A DNA stretch of 64,000 nt, from positions 1 to 64,000 of the forward strand of contig CAKRTZ010000001.1 in the NCBI GenBank assembly GCA_934402515.1. Reading direction: 5' to 3'. The notes under the pieces are model-generated. The model was not told where the DNA came from and made no database searches. It saw only the letters and a list, made by a program, of their open reading frames with translations. The stretch is from an uncultured Lachnospiraceae bacterium. Its GTDB lineage: Bacteria; Bacillota; Clostridia; Lachnospirales; Lachnospiraceae. Below, one piece after another: positions 1-6,761 of this stretch. Positions within the stretch are counted from its first letter, which is position 1; each line of letters starts with the position of its first letter. The position numbers were made by a program, and so were the translations under genes.

Positions 1-34
1 CACAATCCAATTTTAAAATTTTCCACGCTGTATC

Positions 35-352
35 TTATAATCCCCTGATGATGTTCAGATAATCCTGCCTTTGGTCTACCACAGCATAAACCGTAACTTC
101 CTTCTTTTCTTCATTTATCTTATAAAACACAAGATTTTTCTTAAGTATCAATACTTTGTATCCCTGTCTTTTCAGTACCAGATAACGAGGCTCTACACCC
201 TTTTGCGGATATAAACCTAAATCAAGAAGATTCTGTTCCAATTCTTCCAGCTTTTCAAGTGCAACCTCTTTCCCAAAATTCTCCGCCACATACAAAATAA
301 TCTTTCTGATCTGAGCATCTGCGGTTTCTGTCCGAACAACCTTATATTTCAA
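35..352 (-). CDS. RelE/ParE-family type II toxin
   Basis: Predicted toxin of a type II toxin-antitoxin pair, 105 residues, the usual size for the RelE/ParE fold. Seen: a small basic protein opening with KYKVVRTETADAQI, a helical hairpin around residues 10-45, and a C-terminal strand ending VYAVVDQRQDY, the family layout. It follows a Phd/YefM-like antitoxin by 4 bp (antitoxin first, toxin second) and reads toward the window edge. Known of the family: relatives are either ribosome-dependent mRNA endonucleases (RelE) or gyrase poisons (ParE). The sequence does not decide which. It is the first of three such units packed between the window start and ssrA. Confidence 0.8.
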   Translation of the reverse strand: MKYKVVRTETADAQIRKIILYVAENFGKEVALEKLEELEQNLLDLGLYPQKGVEPRYLVLKRQGYKVLILKKNLVFYKINEEKKEVTVYAVVDQRQDYLNIIRGL

Positions 353-356
353 AGTC

Positions 357-635
357 CTATCCCTCCCGCAGCATCTGTCTTAAATCATCAAAAGTCTCAC
401 TGATTGGTGCGACTCTTCCGTTCCGTACATCATCCTCTGCTTCCGCTAAAATCTCCAGAAGCTCAATCCGTGATTTCATCCTTTTATATTCTTCATATGA
501 CAAAGATACCGTATCGCCCCGTCCATTCACAGTAATGATAACCGCTTCATTTTCTTCCCTGCACTGTTTTGAAATCTCACTATAATGATTCCTTAAATCT
601 GCTGATGGTCTGATCGTCTCCTGTAACGCCTGCAT
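357..635 (-). CDS. Phd/YefM-type antitoxin
   Basis: Antitoxin partner of the adjacent RelE/ParE toxin, 92 residues. The N-terminal part (IRPSADLRNHYSEISK, then VIITVNGRGDTVSLSYEEY) is the Phd/YefM DNA-binding fold, in which the 'SDLRN..' strand and 'VxITxNGRxxxVxLS' hairpin are typical. The acidic C-terminal 35 residues would wrap the toxin. The start is supported by a GGAGGTG ribosome binding site 5 nt upstream. By family analogy it should autorepress the operon through the promoter at 664-692. Confidence 0.85.
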   Translation of the reverse strand: MQALQETIRPSADLRNHYSEISKQCREENEAVIITVNGRGDTVSLSYEEYKRMKSRIELLEILAEAEDDVRNGRVAPISETFDDLRQMLREG

Positions 636-663
636 AAAAACACCTCCGTTTATCTGTAGTCAT

Positions 664-692
664 ATTATATCTTAATTTGCATATATTATCAA
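664..692 (-). promoter_or_regulatory. Promoter of first toxin-antitoxin operon
   Basis: On the minus strand TTGATA (687-692), 17-bp spacer, TATAAT (664-669), about 30 bp upstream of the antitoxin start. Strong match to a housekeeping sigma-A promoter. Confidence 0.65.
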
Positions 693-714
693 TTACCAAC
701 TTCTACAGAGATAG

Positions 715-749
715 AGAAAACCTCCAAATCTTTTGAGGACTTGGAGGCT
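715..749 (-). terminator. Terminator of second toxin-antitoxin operon
   Basis: Minus-strand hairpin with arms CCTCCAA (741-747) and TTGGAGG (721-727), followed by TTTTCTC. It lies 15 bp after the stop codon of the toxin gene at 764-1078. Confidence 0.7.
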
Positions 750-763
750 TGATTCCTGCCATT

Positions 764-1078
764 TTATCTTTTAAATAAACTTTGCCAATCCACTTTGTTA
801 TACAAAACTCTGATTATGTACACTACATCATTTTGCATATCATAATAATAGAAAATGTTGTAGTTATCAAAGCGTGTCATTCGTAGACCAACGCTTCTTA
901 AAAGTTCATCGTCTACCAGCGGATGACCTGTTGGATATTCACTTAACTTTTCAGCGGCATCTAATATGCCATCAGATATTCTTTGAGCTGCTTGAGGATT
1001 GCAAAGGTCAACGAAAATATAGTATTCTATGTCCAGCAAATCATATTCTGCCGGTTCAGTAAATACTACATTAGCCAC
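764..1078 (-). CDS. RelE/ParE-family type II toxin
   Basis: 104-residue toxin of the RelE/ParE superfamily. Seen: opening VVFTEPAEYDLLDIEYYI, a typical ParE helix 1 with Asp/Glu-rich start; middle RMTRFDNYNIFYYYD; C-terminal VVYIIRVLYNKVDWQSLF, the hallmark 'VxIxRVLxxxxDW' strand of ParE toxins. The gene overlaps the end of the preceding antitoxin reading frame by 8 bp, which indicates translational coupling. It is followed by an intrinsic terminator. Target (gyrase or mRNA) is not determined. Confidence 0.85.
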   Translation of the reverse strand: MANVVFTEPAEYDLLDIEYYIFVDLCNPQAAQRISDGILDAAEKLSEYPTGHPLVDDELLRSVGLRMTRFDNYNIFYYYDMQNDVVYIIRVLYNKVDWQSLFKR

Positions 1079-1235
1079 GTTCTTCTCTCCTCTTTTTCAG
1101 TTTTTCTCGTACTTCATCGATCGTGCTGGTTCTGCCATCCTGCATTGCCTTATAGCCTTCCCCAATCAAACGATAAAATTCCAACTTCGTAATATCAGTT
1201 GGTTCAATTGCTTGTTGTGCATTTGTTGCTAACAT
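1071..1235 (-). CDS. Small antitoxin of the second toxin-antitoxin pair
   Basis: About 54 residues beginning MLATNAQQAIEPTD and ending in a very basic tail (REKLKKRREERG). It holds the antitoxin position, overlapping the toxin start by 8 bp. The reading frame is open back to an ATG at 1289, but I place the start at 1235. An AAAGGG ribosome binding site sits about 9 nt upstream, and the promoter at 1261-1289 would start RNA near 1254, after the longer ATG. No DNA-binding domain is recognisable with confidence. The assignment rests on position, size and coupling to a clear ParE-like toxin. Confidence 0.6.
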   Translation of the reverse strand: MLATNAQQAIEPTDITKLEFYRLIGEGYKAMQDGRTSTIDEVREKLKKRREERG

Positions 1236-1260
1236 ACAATCACACCCTTTCTTCATTTTA

Positions 1261-1289
1261 AATATACCATATTTCTTCGTCCTCAACAA
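1261..1289 (-). promoter_or_regulatory. Promoter of second toxin-antitoxin operon
   Basis: Minus strand TTGTTG (1284-1289), 17-bp spacer, TATATT (1261-1266), preceded by TGG (extended -10). The predicted RNA start near 1254 fixes the antitoxin start at 1235. Confidence 0.5.
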
Positions 1290-1320
1290 TCACTTATTGC
1301 TCAAATGGATGTATTTTTAA

Positions 1321-1770
1321 CTATATTATATGCTGTGGAACCACAAAGCACTCATCCAACTGCTTATGTAAAAAGGAAATTGTTGTTAAAATATCAATTG
1401 CATCTTGTTCATTTACAACCCATTTGATTTTCAGTTCATGTGCAGTTACATTTCGTACCATATGTGTAACGCCATTTAACATTTCCTTCAATCCATTTTG
1501 TAAATTTCTTTCAGTAGATGTTTGTAATGCGTTTAATGCCAATCTTGGATTATTTACCGAAAAAGCAGTATTAAACAGTGCAGTTCCATCCTCCTGAAGA
1601 CCTGTTTTCTCTATTACTTTTTCTGATAAACTCTTTGCTGCTTCAAACACAGCATGAAAATAATTTTCTTGAAGATACTCCTCCCTGCAACACTTCACTA
1701 TCGGTACTGATTCTCCTAAATATTTTTCGAGCGTAAAATGAATTTTTAAATTGCCACCAAAATTGCCACC
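1321..1770 (-). pseudogene. 5'-truncated TIGR02391/Ymh-like gene
   Basis: Continuous reading from 1770 to a stop at 1321, with an ATG at 1698 but no ribosome binding site. The core (REEYLQENYFHAVFEAAKSL, then TGLQEDGTALFNTAF, then MVRNVTAHE) matches the C-terminal domain of TIGR02391 family proteins (Ymh, also met in abortive-infection contexts), which carry 'hYxxAVxxAxKxLxxxV' and 'RNPxAHE'. Full-length members are roughly twice as long. An in-frame TAG at 1771-1773 and the missing N-terminal half mark this as a remnant. It sits in a patch with other broken genes, which suggests decay of a mobile segment. A short functional domain cannot be excluded. Confidence 0.65.
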
Positions 1771-1875
1771 CTACAAAAGCTGCAGGGCAGCATCTTAAAA
1801 ACAAGCAGTAATATCCGGTGTCTACAAAAATGATAATTTGATAAATTCTACAGTGAAAAAGTGCTGATAAATCAG

Positions 1876-2217
1876 CTAATTCTCCTTCTTCTCCCACAGC
1901 ATTCCTTCCTTGCGAAAACTTAAAAATTTTCCGTTCCCTACAATGATGAAATCAAAGAGCGTAATCCCTATAATGTCCCCAGCCTCTTTTATCCTGTCAC
2001 AGGATGCAACATCCTCTCTGGATGGAGAAATTTCTCCACTGGTGTGATTGTGTAACACCACAATTCCAAGCACTGCACGCAGGAATAATTCTCTGGGTAT
2101 AATTAAAGCATTGTTTATACACCCGTGTGATACTTCAAATACTCCGGTTGGAATAGTAGCCGCATTAAGAGCTATCATGTACACATGTTCCTCTGCCATG
2201 GAATATGCCAACTTCAT
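1876..2217 (-). CDS. RadC-like JAB-domain protein, probably 5'-truncated
   Basis: 113 residues of the RadC/JAB (MPN+) domain. Seen: zinc-site motif LHNHTSGEISPS followed by D at the expected spacing (SREDVASCDRIKEAG), then GITLFDFIIVG, which corresponds to the RadC 'GIxLLDHIIIG'. The usual N-terminal 30-40 residues are missing: an in-frame stop lies three codons upstream and no ribosome binding site precedes the ATG. Short RadC-like JAB proteins of this type are common cargo of integrated elements, where their function is unknown. The gene abuts a toxin remnant (ending 2219), which suggests a deletion junction just upstream. It may be a pseudogene. Confidence 0.7.
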   Translation of the reverse strand: MKLAYSMAEEHVYMIALNAATIPTGVFEVSHGCINNALIIPRELFLRAVLGIVVLHNHTSGEISPSREDVASCDRIKEAGDIIGITLFDFIIVGNGKFLSFRKEGMLWEKKEN

Positions 2218-2218
2218 T

Positions 2219-2341
2219 CTAAACTAAATGCGTTGCATCCTGCTTGTTATATAAAAATCTTCTTATTTCCATAATCTTGTCATCTCTCCCATCATCTATC
2301 ACAACATAATAGATAACAAAGTTTTTCACATAAATTTTGTT
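2219..2341 (-). pseudogene. 3' remnant of a ParE/RelE toxin gene
   Basis: Starting directly after the antitoxin stop (2342-2344) and in the same frame, about 40 codons are open. They encode NKIYVKNFVIYYVVIDD, then IMEIRRFLYNKQDATHLV and a TAG. This is the C-terminal strand pair of a RelE/ParE toxin ('VxIxRhhYxxxD'). The first half of the toxin is gone and there is no start codon. An internal deletion therefore appears to have fused the antitoxin's stop to the toxin's tail, leaving an orphan antitoxin. Confidence 0.7.
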
Positions 2342-2599
2342 CTAGCCATTTATCCTCCTTCTAAGATTAGAGAAAACTTCTTCATGCGTATATCTTTTAT
2401 CATCTTCCTCTGCAAGTTTATCAGCCACATCGAGAGCTGTTTCAACACCATCGGTTAATCTTGAATATGCCTCCAGACTGAGTACTACCATCGCACCATA
2501 ACCGTTTTTCGTCAGATATACTGGTTCCCCACATGCAACTGCCTTTTCCACATCTGGAAATTTATTTCTTAAATCCGAAACTGGTCTAATCTGTATCAT
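2342..2599 (-). CDS. Phd/YefM-type antitoxin, orphaned
   Basis: 85-residue antitoxin of the Phd/YefM type: IRPVSDLRNKFPDVEKAV, then PVYLTKNGYGAMVVLSLEAY, the conserved N-terminal DNA-binding domain, and an acidic then basic C-terminal tail (HEEVFSNLRRRING). A good AAGGAGG ribosome binding site precedes it. Downstream only a C-terminal toxin remnant survives (2219-2341), so the antitoxin has lost its cognate partner. It may still bind its own promoter region, which has a perfect tandem 11-bp repeat (2612-2633), or neutralise a related toxin. Confidence 0.85.
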   Translation of the reverse strand: MIQIRPVSDLRNKFPDVEKAVACGEPVYLTKNGYGAMVVLSLEAYSRLTDGVETALDVADKLAEEDDKRYTHEEVFSNLRRRING

Positions 2600-2611
2600 A
2601 TAGTCCTCCTT

Positions 2612-2633
2612 GTAATTTTATCGTAATTTTATC
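2612..2633. repeat. Tandem 11-bp repeat, possible antitoxin operator
   Basis: Two perfect adjacent copies, GATAAAATTAC on the minus strand, between the promoter at 2653-2681 and the antitoxin start. A turn-spaced (11 bp) direct repeat just downstream of an RNA start is a plausible operator for the antitoxin. That role is inferred from position. Confidence 0.45.
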
Positions 2634-2652
2634 AAAATATTATCTTTTTTGT

Positions 2653-2681
2653 ATTATAATCAATTACTTTAAATTTTACAA
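2653..2681 (-). promoter_or_regulatory. Promoter of orphan antitoxin
   Basis: Minus strand TTGTAA (2676-2681), 17-bp spacer, TATAAT (2653-2658), about 50 bp upstream of the antitoxin ATG. Confidence 0.6.
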
Positions 2682-2771
2682 CACGTAACTTTATCCAAAA
2701 CAGAGATGTAAATGTCTTTTTTCGCATCCTCCTTTCATTCAAAAAGGACACCCGTGTGCGCTTATGAGCAC

Positions 2772-2804
2772 AAAAAAACGATGCCTGTATCACAAGCATC
2801 GTTA
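2772..2804 (-). terminator. Intrinsic terminator
   Basis: Minus-strand stem AACGATGC/GCATCGTT with an 11-nt loop, followed by a run of T. It overlaps the stop of the methyltransferase-tail fragment and would end transcripts coming from ssrA. Confidence 0.8.
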
Positions 2805-3056
2805 ACTGATAATTTTAAAATACTTAAATGCATCAAAAACATATTTTTCTTTCTTGCTTTTCAATTTCGGATTTGATTCAAGCACAGCTGAATCTATTCT
2901 TAATTTATCCAAGCCACACTTTTCTTTCACTTGCGTAATACTAGAATTGCTTACCGAAACATCATAAGTATACAATATCCAATCCTGTATCATTCTGAAA
3001 GTAATTGTGTCATTTGAAGTAGCGTCTTCGTATTCAGCATCCATATCTACATACAA
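2802..3056 (-). pseudogene. C-terminal fragment of an RlmD/RumA-type methyltransferase tail
   Basis: The last about 84 codons before a stop at 2802 read like the C-terminal extension of clostridial 23S rRNA uracil-5-methyltransferases (RlmD/RumA). A MIQDWILYTYDVSVSNSSI segment corresponds to their 'Y.eIk.YV...gl.Vs.lyIaqVK'. It is followed by TQVKEKCGLDK, and the protein ends EKYVFDAFKYFKII. No methyltransferase core is present. The frame upstream runs into the tmRNA gene, so it has no genuine start. I treat it as a relic left next to the tmRNA 3' end. The family match is from memory of these tails, hence moderate confidence. Confidence 0.5.
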
Positions 3057-3128
3057 TATGATACTGAATACATTTTTCAAGACCGCTATTTGTGCGGTCG
3101 GACAACCGTTCGTTTCCACCGCTTTAAG

Positions 3129-3473
3129 TGGACCAGACGGGAGTCGAACCCGTGTCCAAAAGCCCATTCCCTGTCCTTCTACTATCATAGTGCCTTTTTG
3201 TGGGCAAGCCCCATTCCCTCACCGCATCAGAAAGGAACAACCAATGCGATTTGGTAGCTTCATAATACGCCCACGGGGGCAAAGCTTAGCCCGTGTCGTT
3301 TCTCACATAGTCGAAGCCCCGGCCCTAGCGTGTGAGTGCGTTAGGCGGGACTGCTGCAACTAGGCAGCGTAAGCTAAATTGTCGTTAGCGTTTAATTTTA
3401 ATTTGCGATTTGACGCATCGCCTGCGGATAGCTTCTCCAGCTGCAAGACCCCTGTCGAAACCTTAACTGGCCC
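3129..3473 (-). ncRNA. ssrA: Transfer-messenger RNA (tmRNA)
   Basis: One-piece tmRNA of about 345 nt. The 5' GGGCCAG (ending at 3473) pairs with 3' CTGGTCC (3130-3136) as a 7-bp acceptor stem. The T arm reads GGTTCGACTCCCGTC and the 5' side contains the conserved GTTAAGGTTTCGACAGG. CCA is not encoded. The tag reading frame ends ...NANDNLAYAA with a TAG at 3360-3362. The resume codon is probably a GCG near 3414-3416, giving a tag of about 18 residues, but its exact start is uncertain. With SmpB it rescues stalled ribosomes. It lies 41 bp downstream of smpB. Confidence 0.95.
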
Positions 3474-3514
3474 TTATTCGTTTATATAGAAACTATATCG
3501 GCAGAATCTTTCCA

Positions 3515-3979
3515 CTAATATAGGTTTCTGACCTTAAATTCTTTTTCCGCCTCTCTGCGTTGGTCTTTCTTGGCAATATCCTCACGCTTATCGTAAAGTT
3601 TCTTACCTTTGGCAAGTCCAATCTCCACCTTAGCTTTGCCCTCTTTAAAGTATACCTGAAGCGGAACCAGTGTATACCCCTTTTCTTTCATTTTACCAAG
3701 AAGTTTCCAGATTTCCTTCTTGTGGAGCAGCAATTTTCTGGGGCGTAACGGATCTTTATTGAAAATGTTTCCCTTTTCGTAGGGGCTGACATGCATGCCG
3801 TACACCCAGACCTCTCCATTTTCAATACGGATAAAAGCCTCCTTGATGCTGCACTTCCCCATTCGCAGGGATTTCACTTCCGTACCCGCCAGAGCAATTC
3901 CAGCCTCGTATTTTTCTTCTATGAAATAATCGTGGTAGGCTTTTTTGTTATTCGCCACCAGTTTGCTTTCCCGTGCCAA
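3515..3979 (-). CDS. smpB: SsrA-binding protein SmpB
   Basis: tmRNA-binding protein needed for trans-translation. Typical SmpB core: KLVANNKKAYHDYFIEE, YEAGIALAGTEVKSLR, VWVYGMHVSPYE, RPRKLLLHKKEI, with the basic C-terminal tail KDQRREAEKEFKVRNLY. The frame is open from an ATG at 4018, but the start is most likely a TTG at 3979. It has an AGAGGTGAG ribosome binding site and gives the normal length of about 154 residues starting ARESKLVANN. A promoter at 4014-4041 would start RNA near 4007, after that ATG. It is encoded between rnr and ssrA. Confidence 0.97.
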   Translation of the reverse strand: MARESKLVANNKKAYHDYFIEEKYEAGIALAGTEVKSLRMGKCSIKEAFIRIENGEVWVYGMHVSPYEKGNIFNKDPLRPRKLLLHKKEIWKLLGKMKEKGYTLVPLQVYFKEGKAKVEIGLAKGKKLYDKREDIAKKDQRREAEKEFKVRNLY

Positions 3980-4013
3980 GCTGCTCTCACCTCTCAATCC
4001 TGCGGTATTTATT

Positions 4014-4041
4014 ATCATACCATACTTCTGTGTTTTTTCAA
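4014..4041 (-). promoter_or_regulatory. Promoter of smpB (and possibly ssrA)
   Basis: Minus strand TTGAAA (4036-4041), 16-bp spacer, TATGAT (4014-4019) with TG extension (TGGTATGAT). It overlaps the upstream-most ATG of the smpB frame and so argues for the TTG start at 3979. Confidence 0.5.
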
Positions 4042-4110
4042 CCTTTACGGAGGAATTTCCGCCTGCGAACTTCCACTGTCCCCTTATGCCTCGTTCCAGT
4101 GATTCTTCCC

Positions 4111-6252
4111 TTATTCCTCCACCAGGGTAAAGTTTACGGTTCTGGTCATGGTGTCCACTTCCCGCACCAGTACCTTCACCCGTTGCCCTAATTTGAACCG
4201 ACGTCCGCTGTCCTCACCCACCATCTCGTAAGCGTTTTCATCGTAGTAATAATAGTCATCCGGCAAAGTGGCAATGTGAATCAGCCCCTCCACCGTATTG
4301 GGTAGTTCCACATAAATTCCCCAGCCGGTAATGCCGGAAATCACGCCGCCAAAGGTCTCCCCGATGCGCTCCTGCATATACTGGGCTTTCTTCAACTTAT
4401 CCGTCTCCCGTTCTGCCTCGTCCGCCCGGCGCTCTTTGGTGGAACACTGTTTTGCTACCTCCGGCAGAATCTGGCTGTAGTGGCTTGTCCGTTCTTCGCT
4501 CATACGCCCCCGGAGTTCATCCTTGATAATCCGGTGAATCTGCAAATCCGGATAACGACGGATAGGAGAGGTAAAATGGCAGTAATACTGGCATGCCAAA
4601 CCGAAGTGCCCGCTGCACTCCACAGTATATTTCGCCTGTTTCATGCTCCGCAGAGTCAAACGGCTGATCAATGCCTCCTCGTCCGTTCCCTCGATCTTTT
4701 CCATGAGTTTTTGGATTTCCTTGGGGTGAATCTCCTCCTGGCTGGTTTTGAGTCCATAGCCAAAATTACGGATAAAGAGGCTGAGTTTCTTAATCTTCTC
4801 CGGGTCAGGAGTGCCGTGGGTTCTGTATACAAAGGGTGTCTCCATCCAGAAAAAGTGCTGCGCCACCGTTTCATTGGCAAGAAGCATGAAATCTTCAATC
4901 AGCTTGGTTGCCACGTTGCGCTCGTAGGGCATAATGTCCGTGGGGCGTCCTTCTTTATCCAGAAGGATTTTTGTCTCCGGGAAATCAAAGTCAATGGAAC
5001 CACGCTTATGTCTGCGCTTACGCAAAATTGCCGCCAATTTCTCCATCTCCCGGAACATGGGCACCAGTGGTTCATATTCAGCCATCACCTCCGGGGCTTC
5101 GTCCTCCAGGATTTTCTTCACCTTGGTATAGCTCATCCTGCGGTCTACCCGAATCACTGTCTCTGCAATCTGGTGGTCAATGACTTCTCCCTTTTCGTCC
5201 ACCGTCATAAGACAGGACAATGCAAGCCTGTCCTCCCCTGCGTTTAAGGAACAGATGCCGTTGGACAGTACATGGGGCAGCATGGGAATCACCCTGTCCA
5301 CCAGATACACGCTGGTGCCCCGTTTCAGAGCCTCTCTGTCAAGGGCTGAATTCTCCTGGACATAGTTGGTCACATCCGCAATGTGTACTCCCAGACGGTA
5401 ATGCCCTTCCGCGTCCACGGTAAGGCTCACCGCATCGTCCAAATCCTTGGCATCTTCCCCGTCGATGGTGACCATCTGCATATCCCGCAAGTCCAGCCGT
5501 CCGGCACAGTCTGCCTCTGATACTTCCTTTGCCACCCGGGCTGCCTGGTTTAACACTTTTTCCTCAAATTCCATGGGAAGATCAAAGCCCCGCACAATGG
5601 ACAGAATATCCACACCGGGGTCATTGATGTGTCCCAGGATTTCCACAATGCGCCCCTCCGGTTTCTTTCCGGGAGAACCGTAATCCAGAAGTTCCGCTAC
5701 TACCTTATGTCCCGCCACCGCTCCTGCGGTGTTTTTTCCATCGATAAACACATCAAAGGGTAACTTCGTATCATCGGGCACCACAAATCCAAAGGTTTTG
5801 GAAGGTTCAAAGGTTCCCACCACCTGGGTAATGCCATGGGACAGCACCTTCGTAACCTCTGCTTCCTGACGCAATCGTGTGCCATTTGCCATGCGGGTTC
5901 CCGGACGAAGTACCACCTGCACCTGGTCTTTGTGAAAAGCACCGCCGGTGCAGTCTGCGGGGATAAACAAATCTTCCTGGCGTCCTTCCACCTCCACAAA
6001 GCCAAAGCCTTTGCTGTTGGCGATGAAGGTGCCCACCAGAACAGAGCCGTCCCCTTTCATGATTTTCCCTTTGGGGGTAAGTATGATTCTGCCCTCACTA
6101 AGGAGTGCGTCAATGACCTGGTGAAAGGCGTCTTTATCTTCTTTTTTGACCTGAAGCAGCATTGCCATCTCTTTTTCTTTCATGGGGATATATTGCTTTT
6201 CGCCCACCAGGGACTCTATCATATTTTTGCGTTGTTCTAATAAATTTTTCAT
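4111..6252 (-). CDS. rnr: Ribonuclease R
   Basis: 3'-5' exoribonuclease of the RNB family that degrades structured RNA, including non-stop mRNA released by trans-translation. Domains in order: N-terminal helical/winged segment (1-75), two cold-shock domains (about 75-230), RNB domain (about 250-570) with the metal-binding aspartates in TIDGEDAKDLDDAVSL, and a C-terminal S1 domain (about 625-710: GVISGITGWGIYVELP). Length is 713; it lacks the long lysine-rich tail of the E. coli enzyme. The ribosome binding site (CGGAG) is rather distant from the ATG. The gene order secG-rnr-smpB-ssrA is a conserved Bacillota arrangement. Confidence 0.97.
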   Translation of the reverse strand: MKNLLEQRKNMIESLVGEKQYIPMKEKEMAMLLQVKKEDKDAFHQVIDALLSEGRIILTPKGKIMKGDGSVLVGTFIANSKGFGFVEVEGRQEDLFIPADCTGGAFHKDQVQVVLRPGTRMANGTRLRQEAEVTKVLSHGITQVVGTFEPSKTFGFVVPDDTKLPFDVFIDGKNTAGAVAGHKVVAELLDYGSPGKKPEGRIVEILGHINDPGVDILSIVRGFDLPMEFEEKVLNQAARVAKEVSEADCAGRLDLRDMQMVTIDGEDAKDLDDAVSLTVDAEGHYRLGVHIADVTNYVQENSALDREALKRGTSVYLVDRVIPMLPHVLSNGICSLNAGEDRLALSCLMTVDEKGEVIDHQIAETVIRVDRRMSYTKVKKILEDEAPEVMAEYEPLVPMFREMEKLAAILRKRRHKRGSIDFDFPETKILLDKEGRPTDIMPYERNVATKLIEDFMLLANETVAQHFFWMETPFVYRTHGTPDPEKIKKLSLFIRNFGYGLKTSQEEIHPKEIQKLMEKIEGTDEEALISRLTLRSMKQAKYTVECSGHFGLACQYYCHFTSPIRRYPDLQIHRIIKDELRGRMSEERTSHYSQILPEVAKQCSTKERRADEAERETDKLKKAQYMQERIGETFGGVISGITGWGIYVELPNTVEGLIHIATLPDDYYYYDENAYEMVGEDSGRRFKLGQRVKVLVREVDTMTRTVNFTLVEE

Positions 6253-6278
6253 GTAAATACCATATTCTCCGCGACATA

Positions 6279-6430
6279 TTTTGTTATCTATTCTGACTAC
6301 ATTCGCAAAACCGCAGCTTACGCTGCTTTCCTTTTGCTCATGTGGTTACTTCGCCATATAAAGTTTCTTTCTGCCTGAATGCAAGCATTCGCAGAAAGAA
6401 ACTTTGCATGGCTCAGAATAGATAACAAAA
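6279..6430. repeat. 152-bp palindromic intergenic element
   Basis: Perfect 18-bp terminal inverted repeats, TTTTGTTATCTATTCTGA (6279-6296) and its complement (6413-6430). They enclose a hairpin with 15-bp arms AAAGTTTCTTTCTGC (6360-6374) / complement (6391-6405), extended by GAATGC/GCATTC to a 2-nt loop. A second small hairpin (GCAGC TTAC GCTGC, about 6313-6326) lies inside. It sits between secG and rnr and overlaps the T-run of the secG terminator. There is no coding potential. It looks like a MITE or structured RNA spacer. I see only one copy in this window. Confidence 0.7.
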
Positions 6431-6460
6431 AGGGACCCTCCTGCATTGCAAGAGCGTCCC
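6427..6460 (-). terminator. Terminator of secG
   Basis: Minus strand GGGACGCTC (6452-6460), 11-nt loop, GAGGGTCCC (6432-6440), then TTTTT. It lies 18 bp after the secG stop. Confidence 0.75.
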
Positions 6461-6478
6461 GAACACTTCTACCAAAAA

Positions 6479-6715
6479 TTAGAAATTCAAGTTTAATACG
6501 ACTGCCAGTACCATGAAACCTACAGCCAGACCAGTGGTAATCTTTACCAGCGCGCCCTCCATGGAACGACCTTTGTTCTTACCCCAGTAGGTCTCTGCAG
6601 CTCCGCTGATGGCACCGAGTCCTGCACTCTTTCCCTCCTGCATCAGTACTACAACAACAAGTGCGATACAGATTAAAATATATACAACAGTTAAGATTGT
6701 TCTTAATATCTCCAT
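6479..6715 (-). CDS. secG: Preprotein translocase subunit SecG
   Basis: Small membrane subunit of the SecYEG translocon. Two hydrophobic segments (about 3-22 and 52-75) flank the conserved loop VLMQEGKSAGLGAISG...AETYWGKNKGRSMEG. The frame extends two codons further to a TTG, but the ATG at 6715 is 5 nt from a perfect GGAGGT and is preferred (78 residues). It is the first gene of the secG-rnr-smpB-ssrA cluster, separated from rnr by a terminator and a palindromic element. Confidence 0.95.
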   Translation of the reverse strand: MEILRTILTVVYILICIALVVVVLMQEGKSAGLGAISGAAETYWGKNKGRSMEGALVKITTGLAVGFMVLAVVLNLNF

Positions 6716-6761
6716 TTTCAACCTCCATTAAACAAAGACTTGTTTCACACAAGCACAAATA

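Noticed and set aside
1643..1897. 84-codon frame overlapping the TIGR02391-like fragment
   Set aside because: Different frame from the recognisable protein fragment, low-complexity translation, no ribosome binding site.
2741..2790. Duplicate of the tmRNA 3' end (attachment repeat) in the island
   Set aside because: Only the short string CCCGTGT is shared with the tmRNA T-arm region. No convincing att repeat is visible in the window.
3057..3188. 5' extension of the methyltransferase-tail frame
   Set aside because: This part of the frame lies in the tmRNA acceptor/T-arm and has no similarity to the family; only the codons after about 3056 do.
3983..4018. ATG at 4018 as the smpB start
   Set aside because: It overlaps a likely -10 box and adds 13 residues foreign to SmpB. 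The TTG at 3979 has a proper ribosome binding site.
4480..5247. 255-codon plus-strand open frame
   Set aside because: It lies wholly inside rnr on the opposite strand, has no ribosome binding site, and its residues reflect the complementary codons of the RNB domain.
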